Below are positions 1 to 10,764 of a DNA stretch of 64,000 nucleotides, in pieces. The DNA is from Fodinibius salsisoli. GTDB lineage: Bacteria > Bacteroidota > Rhodothermia > Balneolales > Balneolaceae. Each line of letters begins with the position of its first letter. Positions within the stretch are counted from its first letter, which is position 1. A model generated the notes under the pieces. That model ran no database searches and had not been told where the DNA came from. It saw only the letters and a list, made by a program, of their open reading frames with translations. Where the stretch lies: the NCBI RefSeq assembly GCF_026229185.1, contig NZ_JAGGJA010000008.1:124001-188000 (forward strand), read 5' to 3'. A program made the translations under genes and the position numbers.

Positions 1-737
1 TCTTCAAACATCGCGGCCCGATCAATAAGTCTCCCCTCCTGGTCGATAACACGAGAATCGCCATCCGAAATAAGTTCGGTATTCCCTCCCACCTGGTTGG
101 CATATAAAATGGGAACGTTAAGCTCTTCCACATTCTTTTTGAGCATCTTTTCGCGGATGGCCGGCTTGTTTCGGGTGTATGGAGAGGCTGAAATATTGAG
201 AATCATTTCCGCTCCCCGGTCCACTAATTGCCGGGCCGGCTGCAAATCGTACGTTAGATATTGCGGGTCACTGTAGTTGTACCAAATATCCTCACAAATA
301 GTAATCCCTACTTTATGCCCATAGAGCTCCACACATTCAAATTGGGTGCCAGGTTCAAAATACCGCAATTCATCGTACACATCATAGTTTGGCAGTAATG
401 CTTTATGAATTTCCGCTTTCACCCTACCCTTCTGAAGAACAAGCGCACTGTTATAGCACTTTCGTCCGACTCCGGATTCATTCTGCGTAACGGTCCCTAA
501 AACAACCGCCAAATCGTTGACCTGAGAAATAACTCGCTGATTGATCTCGTAAATGCTCTCCAAAAAGGCATCGTACTCGAGCAAATCCATCGGTGGATAT
601 CCGCAGGTAGCCATCTCCGGAAGCAGTAGCAGATCTATGCCATCAGCTTCAGCCGAAGATATAGCTTCACTAATCAGCTCAAAATTACCTTCCAAATCAC
701 CTATTGTCGGATTGTGCTGCTGTATCCGTATGTTCAT
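1..737 (-). CDS. nadE: Glutamine-dependent NAD+ synthetase, N-terminal part (cut by window edge)
   Basis: Only the first 245 codons lie in the window; the gene runs off the left edge. The translation begins MNIRIQQHNPTIGDLEGNFE and is a nitrilase-fold glutaminase domain. The catalytic Glu is in LLLLPEMATCGYPPMD, a Lys is in the VKAEIHKALLPNYDVYDE region, and the Cys is in GITICEDIW. In this family the domain releases ammonia from glutamine for the C-terminal synthetase domain, which makes NAD+ from deamido-NAD in the cytoplasm. The synthetase half is not visible, so a stand-alone carbon-nitrogen hydrolase is formally possible. The GYPPMDLL segment and the long N-terminal domain are typical of the two-domain NadE. 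The ATG at 737 is the first in-frame start. The amidohydrolase gene upstream ends 27 bp away on the same strand. Confidence 0.85.
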   Translation of the reverse strand, partial: MNIRIQQHNPTIGDLEGNFELISEAISSAEADGIDLLLLPEMATCGYPPMDLLEYDAFLESIYEINQRVISQVNDLAVVLGTVTQNESGVGRKCYNSALVLQKGRVKAEIHKALLPNYDVYDELRYFEPGTQFECVELYGHKVGITICEDIWYNYSDPQYLTYDLQPARQLVDRGAEMILNISASPYTRNKPAIREKMLKKNVEELNVPILYANQVGGNTELISDGDSRVIDQEGRLIDRAAMFE

Positions 738-764
738 AAACGCTTGTAACCTATATTGAAACTG

Positions 765-2441
765 TTAGTCTGTTGCTGAATACACTTTTTCCCCGGCAAC
801 CCATGTTTCCAAAACTTTTGTTTGCCAGATTTGCTGGACCGGCACTTCAAACAGATCTCTATCCACCAGTATAAAATCAGCCCATTTTCCGGGTTCCAGA
901 CTACCCAGCATCTCTTCCTGGTGGGCCGCATAGGCTGCACTAAGCGTAAAAGAGCGCAACGCCTGCTCGCGGTGCATCCGTTCCTCCGGGTACCAACCGC
1001 CTTCGGGATTCCCCTGCTGGGTTTGCCGGCTTACAGCAGAATACAAGCCATAAAAAGGATTCACATGCTCAACCGGAAAATCAGAGCCTGATACCACTAC
1101 CGTCCCCTGATCCAAGAAAGTCTGCCAGGCATAGCCGCCCTCCATTCGCTCCGGACCAATCCGATCTTCAGCCATATTTAAATCACTGGTAGCGTGCGTC
1201 GGCTGCATGGAGGCCAAAATATTGAGCGGTTTAAAGCGCGGGATATCTTCCGGGGCCACAATCTGGGCATGCTCGATGCGATGTCGCAACGACTGATTGC
1301 CCAGGCTATCTTTGACGTTGGCAAAGGCATCGAGCACAACCCGATTAGCCCGATCTCCGATAGCATGTACATTTGTTTGGTATCCGGCCGAAGCCGTTTT
1401 CAAGATCTTTTGGGTCATCTCCTGCTCCGAAGAAAACAGCAGCCCCCGATTATCGGGATCATCACTGTATGGTTTAATCATTGCAGCGCCCCGGCTTCCC
1501 AGCGCTCCATCGGCATACAACTTCACACTCCGAAGCGCCAGCATATCGTTCTGATATGACTCAACCGGTCCATTTTGCGACAACGAATCGAAGGTCTGCC
1601 CTGCTCCCGCAATCATGCCATAGATACGCGTAGTCAGAGAATCTTCATCAGCAAAATTTTTATACATTTTCCAAGCCTCAACACTTACCCCCGCATCATG
1701 AACACCGGTCAACCCATGGCTGCGCATTTGCTGGAGGGCTTTCAGTAAAGCAAGCTCTCGCTGTCTATCTGAGGGTTCAGGAATTTCGGAAGCAATCAAC
1801 TGCATGGCGGCATCTACAAATACGCCTGTCGGCTCCCCCTCTTCATTACGAATGATCTTTCCACCTTCGGGATCTTCCGTTTTGGAGGTGATGCCAGCCA
1901 GTTCCATGGCGCGAGAATTGGCCCAGCCCGCGTGTCCATCAATTCGACTCAGCCAAACCGGGCGCTCTTTAACAACCTGGTCGAGCTCCTGGGCCGTTGG
2001 GAATCGGTTAATATCCCAATGGGTATGATTCCATCCTCGCCCCTGTATCCAATTGAGGTTGGGATATTGGGTAGCATATTCCTCTACCTGCTGTAAGGCC
2101 TTATCCAACGATTGGGTGCCTGCCAGGTTTGCATTTATCTGTTGAAAACCTAATCCCATTACATGGCCATGCCCATCGATAAGTCCGGGTAGCATTACTT
2201 TACCTCCTCCATCAATAAGGGTGTATGCCCCTGCATTGACAAAGGTCGTATCACTGTAGACATCCACTACTTTACCATCCTCGAAAGTAATGGCAGAAAA
2301 CTCCTTCAGCTCATCATTATAAAACGTATATCCCTGCACATTCTGGATGACCACCCGGCTGGACACCTCTTGTACCTGACATGCATTAACCAGCAAGGCT
2401 AAATAAATAAATAACGGAACCGATAATTTTATTGGATTCAT
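765..2441 (-). CDS. Amidohydrolase family lipoprotein (YtcJ-like, amidohydrolase 3)
   Basis: A 558-residue metal-dependent amidohydrolase. The chosen start gives MNPIKLSVPLFIYLALLVNAC, a lipoprotein signal with the lipidated Cys at residue 21. The frame stays open upstream to 2618, but that extension overlaps the Nudix gene and would destroy the signal peptide. The metal-binding HGH motif is at about residues 91-93 (GLIDGHGHVMG). A second His motif is in VHAIGDRAN, and a catalytic Asp lies in SGSDFPVEHVNP near the C-terminus. The family hydrolyses amide or related C-N bonds in diverse small molecules; the substrate cannot be told from sequence. The lipobox suggests an outer membrane or periplasmic location, which is usual for Bacteroidota members of this family. 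It lies 40 bp downstream of the Nudix gene and could share its transcript. Confidence 0.8.
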   Translation of the reverse strand: MNPIKLSVPLFIYLALLVNACQVQEVSSRVVIQNVQGYTFYNDELKEFSAITFEDGKVVDVYSDTTFVNAGAYTLIDGGGKVMLPGLIDGHGHVMGLGFQQINANLAGTQSLDKALQQVEEYATQYPNLNWIQGRGWNHTHWDINRFPTAQELDQVVKERPVWLSRIDGHAGWANSRAMELAGITSKTEDPEGGKIIRNEEGEPTGVFVDAAMQLIASEIPEPSDRQRELALLKALQQMRSHGLTGVHDAGVSVEAWKMYKNFADEDSLTTRIYGMIAGAGQTFDSLSQNGPVESYQNDMLALRSVKLYADGALGSRGAAMIKPYSDDPDNRGLLFSSEQEMTQKILKTASAGYQTNVHAIGDRANRVVLDAFANVKDSLGNQSLRHRIEHAQIVAPEDIPRFKPLNILASMQPTHATSDLNMAEDRIGPERMEGGYAWQTFLDQGTVVVSGSDFPVEHVNPFYGLYSAVSRQTQQGNPEGGWYPEERMHREQALRSFTLSAAYAAHQEEMLGSLEPGKWADFILVDRDLFEVPVQQIWQTKVLETWVAGEKVYSATD

Positions 2442-2481
2442 AACACTTTTGGGCTCTAAAACATTATTTTGAATTTCAGGG

Positions 2482-2948
2482 CTAATCAAAGATGGTAAAA
2501 GAAGATCGATTTTCCCATAATTTAAGCTTGGGCAGCAAGCTTTGAGGAGCAAAGGGACGATCATCAAGTTCTGCGATAGGCATCCATTCAACGGCCTCCA
2601 GAAGCTGATCCCCGGCATTCAATTCGGGATCCCCCCCTAATGCAGGCGTACCCGACTGGTGGTGGACCTCGAAATAACATTCAACGGCATGGAAAGGCTC
2701 ATCAATAAGCTCGTTAATATGGAGCAAGCCACCTACTGTAACAGTGGCTTGGGTTTCTTCCTGAAATTCGCGCTCCAGGCTCTGTGCCATTGATTCTCCA
2801 AATTCTACTTCTCCGCCCGGTGGCATCCATACCTGCTGGTCGATAACCGGAGAGTGGATTTTTACCAACAGGATTTTTTCCTCTTGAACCAACAATCCAC
2901 AGGCACGCAGACGCACGCGATGAGAAAATACGTCGTTATCGAAAGACA

Positions 2949-2949
<1 letters not shown>
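2482..2949 (-). CDS. Nudix hydrolase
   Basis: 155 residues. The Nudix box lies at about residues 46-68: GEVEFGESMAQSLEREFQEE, followed by TQA. The REFQEE metal-binding helix is intact, but the Gly usually found after the EE pair is replaced by Gln, a tolerated variation. Nudix enzymes cleave nucleoside diphosphates linked to another group; the substrate here is unknown. The start codon overlaps the pyrG stop codon by one base (TAATG), so translation is probably coupled to CTP synthase. That hints at a role in nucleotide housekeeping, which is inference only. Confidence 0.8.
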
Positions 2950-4616
<1,667 letters not shown>

Positions 4617-4634
4617 CTATTAATTAGGGAAAGT

Positions 4635-4666
4635 AAAAAATAGAATGTTTCTGCTCAGCATTCAAA
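4635..4666 (-). promoter_or_regulatory. Putative pyrG promoter (TTTG-N20-TATTTTTT)
   Basis: On the minus strand, TTTG (4663-4666) is followed after exactly 20 bases by TATTTTTT (4635-4642). This matches the Bacteroidota TTTG / TAnnTTTG promoter with one mismatch. The pyrG start codon follows 27 bases after the -7 element. The same 20-base spacing recurs upstream of ndk and mgsA. It is a sequence match only; no transcript data are available. Confidence 0.45.
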
Positions 4667-4751
4667 CCAGAATACATTTTTTTTAAGAAAATATTAATTC
4701 TCTGTGGGCATCCTGTCTACCTTACCATTTCTCCCTACATAGATTGGTCTT

Positions 4752-6161
4752 CTAAGTTAATTTCATGCCTTCCGGATCCCAGGAAATCATCCGCTGCTCC
4801 CGTTGACTTATATTTGTGAGCAGTGCCGGAGCGGCCGCCCGAAATCCAAACGCTGGCCCCTCTACCACGGATGTGCCATTTCGGATGGCATCGAAGAAAT
4901 CCACAAAATGGGCTAATCGAGAGTCATACCCATCTGATGTGCTAAACTCAGTGGTATTATCTAACTCCGGCGATCCGGGCAGATCATCGGCATGCTCGGC
5001 CCGGTAGTTTTGCTCAAACTCCTGCTGAACTTTCTCTGAAAACGTCATCACCGAATTGTAGCCGTTGACCAGCTGATCGACCGATGGAGCGCGACGGGGA
5101 TAATGCGTTAATTTCACGCTGTTGCCCGGAGCCACGTCAATAGCGCCTTCATCACCAATAAACCGGATACGAAATCCACTGCCACCGCCATCCGCTAAAT
5201 TACTTTGCAGCAGAAGCGTAAACTCCGGATGGTTTTCGGTTTCCGGATAATGATACTGACCGCTGAGCACGTCCGGAGCTTCGCGGCCATCAAACCATGA
5301 GCGAAGCCCGCCTGCCCCGGCCACATGCGTGGGTCCTTTGGCTCCAACCACTGTATGCAGCCCTGTAAAAAGATGCACAAAAAGATCGCCGGGTACCCCG
5401 GTACCATAGTCGTGGTAGCACCTCCAGCGGAAAAACCGCTTGGGATCCCAGGGTACTTCAGGGGCATCTCCCAGAAAAGCATCCCAATCGACGGTTTCCG
5501 GGGTAGCGTCTTCCGGGATGGAATACTGCCAGGCCCCCAGAGAAGAATTTCGATTATACGAGGCTACCACCTGATTAAGCTTTCCTATAGCACCCGATTC
5601 AAAAAGCTCTGCTGCTTTTTGGAAAACGATATCACTGGCATGTTGGCTGCCCACCTGCATTACTTTTTGGGTATCCTTATGTGCTTGAATTACCTGGTGC
5701 CCTTCTTCAATGTCATGCACCATGGGTTTTTCGCAATAAACATGCTTACCGGCATTCATCGCATCAATCGACATCTTGGCGTGCCAATGGTCTGGTACGC
5801 AGAGTAATACTGCATCGACATCAGAGCGATCAAGAATTTCGCGATAATCTCTGGTGGTAAAAACATCATCACCGAAGACCTCTTTGGTTCGGACAAGCCG
5901 GGAATCATAGCAGTCGGCGGCAGCAACCAACTCTACGCCGGGTACTTCCAGAGCAGTCTGCGTATCATAGTGGGCGATAATGCCCATGCCAATGGTAGCA
6001 ATTTGGATACGGTCGTTTGCTGAAAAGCGGTCTTTCCAGTTGTTATTTTCTAAAATTTGCGGCGTGGAGGAGGCCGAAAGCCCAAAGCCTCCTGTAGCCA
6101 AGCCAGCCAATCCAAAAGTACTATTTTTGAGAAAATCCTTACGTGAAATATCGCCAGACAT
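4752..6161 (-). CDS. Gfo/Idh/MocA-family oxidoreductase, exported
   Basis: 469 residues. The N-terminus MSGDISRKDFLKNSTFGLAG resembles a twin-arginine-type signal (SRKDFLK followed by a hydrophobic run), so the protein is probably exported after folding with its nucleotide. A Rossmann fold follows (IATIGMGI, then VDAVLLCVPDHWHA), with the family EKP motif in HVYCEKPMVHD. The C-terminal half is the usual substrate-binding alpha/beta domain. Family members oxidise or reduce sugars and cyclitols with NAD(P). Secreted members are abundant in Bacteroidota and planctomycetes and are linked to glycan or 3-keto-sugar processing. The substrate is unknown and the flanking genes do not help. The only RR-like pair is SRK, so Tat export is uncertain. 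Confidence 0.85.
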   Translation of the reverse strand: MSGDISRKDFLKNSTFGLAGLATGGFGLSASSTPQILENNNWKDRFSANDRIQIATIGMGIIAHYDTQTALEVPGVELVAAADCYDSRLVRTKEVFGDDVFTTRDYREILDRSDVDAVLLCVPDHWHAKMSIDAMNAGKHVYCEKPMVHDIEEGHQVIQAHKDTQKVMQVGSQHASDIVFQKAAELFESGAIGKLNQVVASYNRNSSLGAWQYSIPEDATPETVDWDAFLGDAPEVPWDPKRFFRWRCYHDYGTGVPGDLFVHLFTGLHTVVGAKGPTHVAGAGGLRSWFDGREAPDVLSGQYHYPETENHPEFTLLLQSNLADGGGSGFRIRFIGDEGAIDVAPGNSVKLTHYPRRAPSVDQLVNGYNSVMTFSEKVQQEFEQNYRAEHADDLPGSPELDNTTEFSTSDGYDSRLAHFVDFFDAIRNGTSVVEGPAFGFRAAAPALLTNISQREQRMISWDPEGMKLT

Positions 6162-6352
6162 ATAAAATCCTTATTTTAATCCCAATTCTTAGTTATGGTA
6201 TTCCATTTCCTGATATTACCCAGTAAAAGTCCTTAAACCTATCTTCCTCTCTTGCATAGGTCATGCTTAATAAGATCTGCGAAAAAGACTACTTCTATTA
6301 TATCAGAATCTTGTAATTTATCAAATAGTTCTCCCCTAAAACCTTTTCCTCT

Positions 6353-7162
6353 TTACGTCTTTTTACCGTTTCTTCGCTGGTCAATAAGCGCTTTAAGCCG
6401 ATCGGGCCGGTTGGTAAAGATACCGCTGACATCTGCATCCAGCAGTTGCTGCATTTGGTCGGTCTCATCAACCGTATAAACAAAATGTGGAATATTGAGT
6501 TGGTGTAACTCTGGGCCCCACTTTGCCATATATTCGTGATAACTACAGTTGAACGCATCAACCTGGTAGTCATTCATAAGCTGGGCGGGAGGCCGACCGT
6601 TGGACTGTCCGCGATTATACAGTAGTGCCACCGGGATTTCAGAATCCAGTTTTTTAAGATGCCTGAGCGCCCTATAATCGAAACTTGAAAATAGCACATG
6701 ATGTTGCATATTTAAGTCATGGACCAGCTGCAGGCATTTTTCTTCCACGCCCCCCGATATTTCAGCCGAAACGGCTTCGGTTTTTATTTCAATATTCAGG
6801 GCTATTTTACCTGCTACCAGTTCCAGCACTTCTTGCAGCGTTGGAATTGTTGTTCCGGCATATTGAGGGCTAAACCAAGCCCCTGCATCGAATGCCTTGA
6901 GCTCTTCCAGCGTATGGTAGCTTAACAATCCCTTGCCATTGCTGTGGATACTGAGTTTTGCATCGTGAAATACGACCGGAACGCCATCACTGGTGAGCAT
7001 CACATCCAGCTCTATCATTGCTGCTTCCATCTCGAGGGCTCCCTTAAAAGCCGGGAGCGTATTTTCCGGATAATAGGCACTAGCGCCACGATGGGCAATT
7101 ACGATGCATTCCTCATAACTGTGATGAAATAAATCAGGCAGCCGATATGCTTGTTGATCCAT
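6353..7162 (-). CDS. Glycerophosphodiester phosphodiesterase
   Basis: 269 residues from ATG 7162. A GTG at 7222 would add 20 residues and overlap the upstream stop codon as GTGA, so it cannot be excluded. The start of the catalytic barrel is unmistakable: IAHRGASAYYPENTLPAF, then IELDVMLTSDGVPVVFHDAKL with the metal- and phosphate-binding Glu, Asp and His. The C-terminal VDGIFTNRP-like segment reads ADVSGIFTNRPDRLKAL. The enzyme splits glycerophosphodiesters from lipid turnover into glycerol-3-phosphate and an alcohol. No signal peptide is seen, so it is probably cytoplasmic. It follows two small membrane protein genes on the same strand and may be translated with them. Confidence 0.88.
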   Translation of the reverse strand: MDQQAYRLPDLFHHSYEECIVIAHRGASAYYPENTLPAFKGALEMEAAMIELDVMLTSDGVPVVFHDAKLSIHSNGKGLLSYHTLEELKAFDAGAWFSPQYAGTTIPTLQEVLELVAGKIALNIEIKTEAVSAEISGGVEEKCLQLVHDLNMQHHVLFSSFDYRALRHLKKLDSEIPVALLYNRGQSNGRPPAQLMNDYQVDAFNCSYHEYMAKWGPELHQLNIPHFVYTVDETDQMQQLLDADVSGIFTNRPDRLKALIDQRRNGKKT

Positions 7163-7218
7163 ATTAATGAAATGAAGAGTCAAAAAGAGCCTAAGGTTCC
7201 GTTTGGTACGGCTGCATG

Positions 7219-7545
7219 TCACTCATGCCGCTTCCACATTAAATAATCTATCAGTTCATTAATCTGTTTCCGCTGATAAAAAATGAGGCCGACATTAACC
7301 CCAAAGACGACCAGGATGATGATAAAAAACGTTTGGCCAAGCTGGGTTATATCGTAGTAAAAGGAATAGCCAAAAATCAGGATAGCCGCAATATTGACGG
7401 CCAACATGATCCATTTTTTACGATTTTTTTTATGAAGTTCCTCCACTTGTTCTTCAACCGGAAGCGACTGCTTGTCTTTTTTCAAATGAATATTAAGGTA
7501 CGACTGCAATCGCTCCTGCTCTTTCTTATCTGTAAAATCTGTCAT
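7219..7545 (-). CDS. Small membrane protein, two helices
   Basis: 108 residues, not recognised as a named family. The N-terminal 45 residues are charged and helical (DKKEQERLQSYLNIHLKKDK). Two hydrophobic segments follow, at about 49-65 (WIMLAVNIAAILIFGYSF) and 72-89 (FFIIILVVFGVNVGLIFY). It sits one base after the next small membrane protein gene and overlaps the alternative GTG start of the phosphodiesterase. The three genes are likely one transcript. The overall form recalls 2TM-domain proteins, but I assign no function. Confidence 0.6.
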   Translation of the reverse strand: MTDFTDKKEQERLQSYLNIHLKKDKQSLPVEEQVEELHKKNRKKWIMLAVNIAAILIFGYSFYYDITQLGQTFFIIILVVFGVNVGLIFYQRKQINELIDYLMWKRHE

Positions 7546-7546
7546 A

Positions 7547-7909
7547 TTAATTCTTCGACTCCATCACCCTTTTCATAGCATTACGCAAAAGCAAATCCGG
7601 ATCATGCAATTTGGAGACCGTATGATAAACCAGGAAGAAGCCCACCATCGTTGTAATACTTGCAATACCCGTTAACACGGTAGATAACCACAGCGAGGTT
7701 ATGTATCCCAAAATTGCTACAACAATGACCAACAATCCTAACGCCACCTGGCATAATCCTGCTACAATATAAATTGTAGAGGTAGAATGAATCCGATTAA
7801 TTAGCTTCGCAATACCGGTTCTGTACACAGAATCTTGTATATTCTGTGCATCGGATGGGGTCTTCCAGTCATTATTTTTGTTTGATTGTTCCATGATAAA
7901 AGCACCCAT
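7547..7909 (-). CDS. Small membrane protein, two helices
   Basis: 120 residues from ATG 7909, or 115 from the nearby ATG at 7894. Two long hydrophobic stretches occupy about 47-67 (YIVAGLCQVALGLLVIVVAI) and 72-95 (LWLSTVLTGIASITTMVGFF). A charged tail (SKLHDPDLLLRNAMKRVMES) follows. No family is recognised. It is the first gene of the three-gene minus-strand unit ending with the phosphodiesterase. It is divergent from rlmB, and the 67 bp between them would hold both promoters. Confidence 0.55.
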   Translation of the reverse strand: MGAFIMEQSNKNNDWKTPSDAQNIQDSVYRTGIAKLINRIHSTSTIYIVAGLCQVALGLLVIVVAILGYITSLWLSTVLTGIASITTMVGFFLVYHTVSKLHDPDLLLRNAMKRVMESKN

Positions 7910-7976
7910 TTTAATAAGCCATAATATACTAATAACTTAACCGAAATTGTTGTCTTTTCAATCCTAAATTTTCTAT

Positions 7977-8720
7977 ATGTCTGAAGATAATTCTAATATT
8001 TACATTTATGGGCGCCATCCCATCCAAGAAGCCCTTGAAAACGAAGCAGAGCGAATTGAAAAAATATATGTCCGCGACTCTCTGCGCGACCATCAGATTT
8101 CATCGATCTTTGATTTAGCTTCCAGCCATCGCATTCCTATTTCGCATGTACCCGGCTCCAAGCTTTATGATTTGGTAGGCAGCGTGAATGACCAAGGGGT
8201 TGTAGCTTTGATGAGCGCCATTTCCTACCAGGATTTTGGAACCTGGATTGATACAATCGACACCTCTGCGTATCCTGCTGTCCTTTTACTTGACCAAATT
8301 GAGGATCCCGGTAATTTGGGTGCTATTCTCCGTACTGCAGCTGCAGCCGGTATATCAGCCGTATTGGTCCCTAAACATCGGCAGGCCCCGGTTAATGCTA
8401 CCGTTTATAAAACTTCCGCCGGCACCGCAGGCCGAATTCCCATCGTGCGAGCAGGCAATTTAAACCAGGCTATCTTAAAACTTAAGGACGCCGGTTTCTG
8501 GATTGGCGGACTGGATATGGATGGCGATCAGGATCTCTGGTCCCTCGAAGTGGATCGCCCCCTGGCTTTTGTGGTTGGCAATGAAGGAAACGGCATCCGC
8601 CAAAAAACGCTTGAGCACTGCGACTACCATTTCCGTATCGATATGGATAATAACGTAGAATCACTCAATGCCTCTGTCAGTACTGCCCTGCTCTGTTATG
8701 AGTGGAAACGGAAAAAGTAA
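7977..8720 (+). CDS. rlmB: 23S rRNA (guanosine-2'-O-)-methyltransferase, TrmH/SpoU family
   Basis: 247 residues. The N-terminal substrate-binding domain (IYIYGRHPIQEALEN) precedes the knotted SPOUT domain. The three family motifs are present: LDQIEDPGNLGAILRTA, VVGNEGNGIRQ and NVESLNASVSTALLCYEW. RlmB methylates G2251 in the ribosomal P-loop using S-adenosylmethionine. A close TrmH-family relative with another rRNA target cannot be excluded from sequence. It is a single plus-strand gene that converges on the NamZ-like gene with only 12 bp between the stop codons. Confidence 0.88.
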   Translation: MSEDNSNIYIYGRHPIQEALENEAERIEKIYVRDSLRDHQISSIFDLASSHRIPISHVPGSKLYDLVGSVNDQGVVALMSAISYQDFGTWIDTIDTSAYPAVLLLDQIEDPGNLGAILRTAAAAGISAVLVPKHRQAPVNATVYKTSAGTAGRIPIVRAGNLNQAILKLKDAGFWIGGLDMDGDQDLWSLEVDRPLAFVVGNEGNGIRQKTLEHCDYHFRIDMDNNVESLNASVSTALLCYEWKRKK

Positions 8721-8732
8721 GCTGCGGGGTGC

Positions 8733-9968
8733 CTACTTTGGGTAAATCAAATAGGGCTTCCGGTGTTCACTAAATTCTCTGGCGGTTTGCTCCCATTCCT
8801 CGACGTAGCTTTCGTCCTCGAGCTGTTGCAGCAACCTTGCCTTATCGATGCCGCTCAGTTTCTGAATAAAATCACTGAGCTCGGCATCCGGGGTCGCATC
8901 CAGGAAGGCCGAAAGAAGGGCCGTACCAAATTTTACAGGATCAACCTGATCAACATCCGTAATTTGCAATTCCACTCCGTGGCAGCGTTCTCCTTCAAAA
9001 TCCGGATTGGGTGCCTTGCCGGGAATGGACTTCGGTCGAAAAGAGACGCGTTCCACATTAATACCCGCAAAGTTGCGGCGCAAGGGGGCAATATGGCTGG
9101 TGGTTAACTTTGAAGTGGGTGAGCCGATATTCATAAATGGGTCAGGAGTGCCCCGCCCTTCGGAGATATTTACTCCTTCAAACAGTACCGTCCCAAGATA
9201 GATGAATGCGTGCTTAAATGTCGGCAGGTTGGGAGACGGTGGAGTCCACTCCAGTCCTGTATCCGGCCATTTCATTGAACGCTCCCACCCTTGCATAGAA
9301 ATTACTTTCAAGGTACTGTCGGAAGCGTAATCTATCCATTGCTCTCCAACCATCATTTTAGCCAGCTCGCCGAGCGTCATGCCGTGGGCCATTGGAATGG
9401 GATAAGCGCCAACAAATGACCGATGCTCTTCCTCCAACATCCAACCAGAAATATAATCTCCCCCTGCCGGATTCGGACGGTCGAGGACCCAAACGGGTAC
9501 GCCGTGCTGTCCAGCGGCTTCAATTACATTGCCCATTGTAACGTTATAGGTATAGAAACGGGCACCCACATCCTGCATGTCAAACAGTAAGACATCCACC
9601 TCATCAAGCATTTTTTGGGTGGGCTTCTTGGTTTTACCATACAGCGAATAAACCGGAAGTCCCGTTGCTTGATCCACGCCATCCTCAATCGTTTCTCCAG
9701 CACCGGCATCCCCACGGAAGCCATGCTCGGCAGCAAAAAGGGCTGTCACGTTTACATTGCTGGCCATGAGTGTATCCAGCATATGAACGCCATCAACGCG
9801 GGCCGTGGGATTCATAACCAAACCCACTCGCTTTCCTTTCAGCTCATCAAGATGTTCATCCAGCAATACTTCTGCTCCTACTTTTACTTTGGAACGATCT
9901 ATGGATGTTTGAGACTGACAAGCAAAGGTACAAACCGTCAAAAAAAGAAGAAATGATCGGAGATACAT
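8733..9968 (-). CDS. DUF1343 lipoprotein, NamZ-type exo-beta-N-acetylmuramidase
   Basis: 411 residues from ATG 9968, chosen because it gives a lipoprotein signal (MYLRSFLLFLTVCTFACQSQ, Cys 17). The upstream frame to 10025 adds residues with no signal. The DUF1343 signature is clear: GLVMNPTARVDG, LFAAEHGFRGDAGAGE with the proposed catalytic Glu/His region, LPVYSLYGKTKKPT, DMQDVGARFYTY and VLDRPNPAGG. NamZ of Tannerella is known to remove terminal MurNAc from peptidoglycan fragments. This protein therefore probably takes part in wall recycling or scavenging at the cell surface. It stands alone here without other recycling genes. Confidence 0.85.
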   Translation of the reverse strand: MYLRSFLLFLTVCTFACQSQTSIDRSKVKVGAEVLLDEHLDELKGKRVGLVMNPTARVDGVHMLDTLMASNVNVTALFAAEHGFRGDAGAGETIEDGVDQATGLPVYSLYGKTKKPTQKMLDEVDVLLFDMQDVGARFYTYNVTMGNVIEAAGQHGVPVWVLDRPNPAGGDYISGWMLEEEHRSFVGAYPIPMAHGMTLGELAKMMVGEQWIDYASDSTLKVISMQGWERSMKWPDTGLEWTPPSPNLPTFKHAFIYLGTVLFEGVNISEGRGTPDPFMNIGSPTSKLTTSHIAPLRRNFAGINVERVSFRPKSIPGKAPNPDFEGERCHGVELQITDVDQVDPVKFGTALLSAFLDATPDAELSDFIQKLSGIDKARLLQQLEDESYVEEWEQTAREFSEHRKPYLIYPK

Positions 9969-10043
9969 AGCAGGTATGGATGATGGTTGTCGATTATTTA
10001 CCAGGTATTCTGTAATAACCGACAACCATTTGCAAAAAACAAC

Positions 10044-10475
10044 TTATGCTTTATTAGCAACCACTTCAGCTTCAGAAAAGAAGTAAGAAGCTTCTTTCTT
10101 GCCATTTTCTACAGAATCTGAACCATGAATAATATTTTCGCCTACACTGTCAGCGAAATCGGCACGGATGGTTCCTTCTTCTGCTTCATTAGGATCCGTT
10201 GCCCCGATAAAGGTTCGAAAATCTTCTATAGCATTCTCTTTTTCCAGGATCATGGGCACACAGGCGCCGCTGCTCATAAATTCACACAGCTCATCATAGA
10301 AAGGTCGTTCCTTATGCACAGCATAAAAACCACCGGCCGTATCTTTGGTGAGGCGGGTCATCTTCATCGCAACAATGTTAAAGCCTGCTTCTTGAATACG
10401 ACGGGTAACTTCGCCAATTAATTCTTTGCGTACACAATCGGGTTTCAAGATCGTCAGTGTTCGTTCTATAGCCAT
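10044..10475 (-). CDS. ndk: Nucleoside diphosphate kinase
   Basis: 143 residues, the normal length. [20 protein letters not shown] opens the ferredoxin-like fold. The active-site His 117 lies in [14 protein letters not shown], the conserved NxxHGSDS motif. The enzyme passes the gamma phosphate of ATP to other nucleoside diphosphates through phospho-His. It is transcribed alone; a promoter with a perfect TAnnTTTG element lies upstream at 10534-10565. Confidence 0.97.
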   Translation of the reverse strand: MAIERTLTILKPDCVRKELIGEVTRRIQEAGFNIVAMKMTRLTKDTAGGFYAVHKERPFYDELCEFMSSGACVPMILEKENAIEDFRTFIGATDPNEAEEGTIRADFADSVGENIIHGSDSVENGKKEASYFFSEAEVVANKA

Positions 10476-10533
10476 ATCAAAAAAGAATAAATTAAATCAA
10501 TTAAGAGTTCTGAATACTTATAAAATGCGGTCT

Positions 10534-10565
10534 CAAATATAAGACATAGATCATTAATTAACGAA
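10534..10565 (-). promoter_or_regulatory. Putative ndk promoter (TTCG-N20-TATATTTG)
   Basis: On the minus strand a perfect TAnnTTTG element (TATATTTG, 10534-10541) is preceded by TTCG (10562-10565) at 20-base spacing. The ndk start codon is about 58 bases downstream. It is the best match to the Bacteroidota primary-sigma consensus among the promoters I checked. Confidence 0.5.
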
Positions 10566-10679
10566 GCACATCCGTTCAATCAGCCCATCTTGTCATATTC
10601 TGAACTAATAAATCACTACACCCCTCAATCACATTGATAAGTAATGCATTTATCCTAAAAAACTTAAGAAAATAAATAG

Positions 10680-10711
10680 TTTGTGAGCTATCTTTACAAC
10701 CATTAGCTTAG
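10680..10711 (+). promoter_or_regulatory. Putative mgsA promoter (TTTG-N20-TAGCTTAG)
   Basis: TTTG at 10680-10683 is followed after 20 bases by TAGCTTAG at 10704-10711, one base off TAnnTTTG. It leaves a leader of about 50 bases before the mgsA ATG. Spacing is identical to the pyrG and ndk sites. Confidence 0.4.
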
Positions 10712-10764
10712 AAGCAGATGAGCTAACTCAAAGTTTTTACAACTATTATTTAATCTATCTATCC

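Noticed and set aside
2442-2618. Upstream extension of the amidohydrolase gene
   Set aside because: It overlaps the Nudix gene and removes the lipoprotein signal from the N-terminus.
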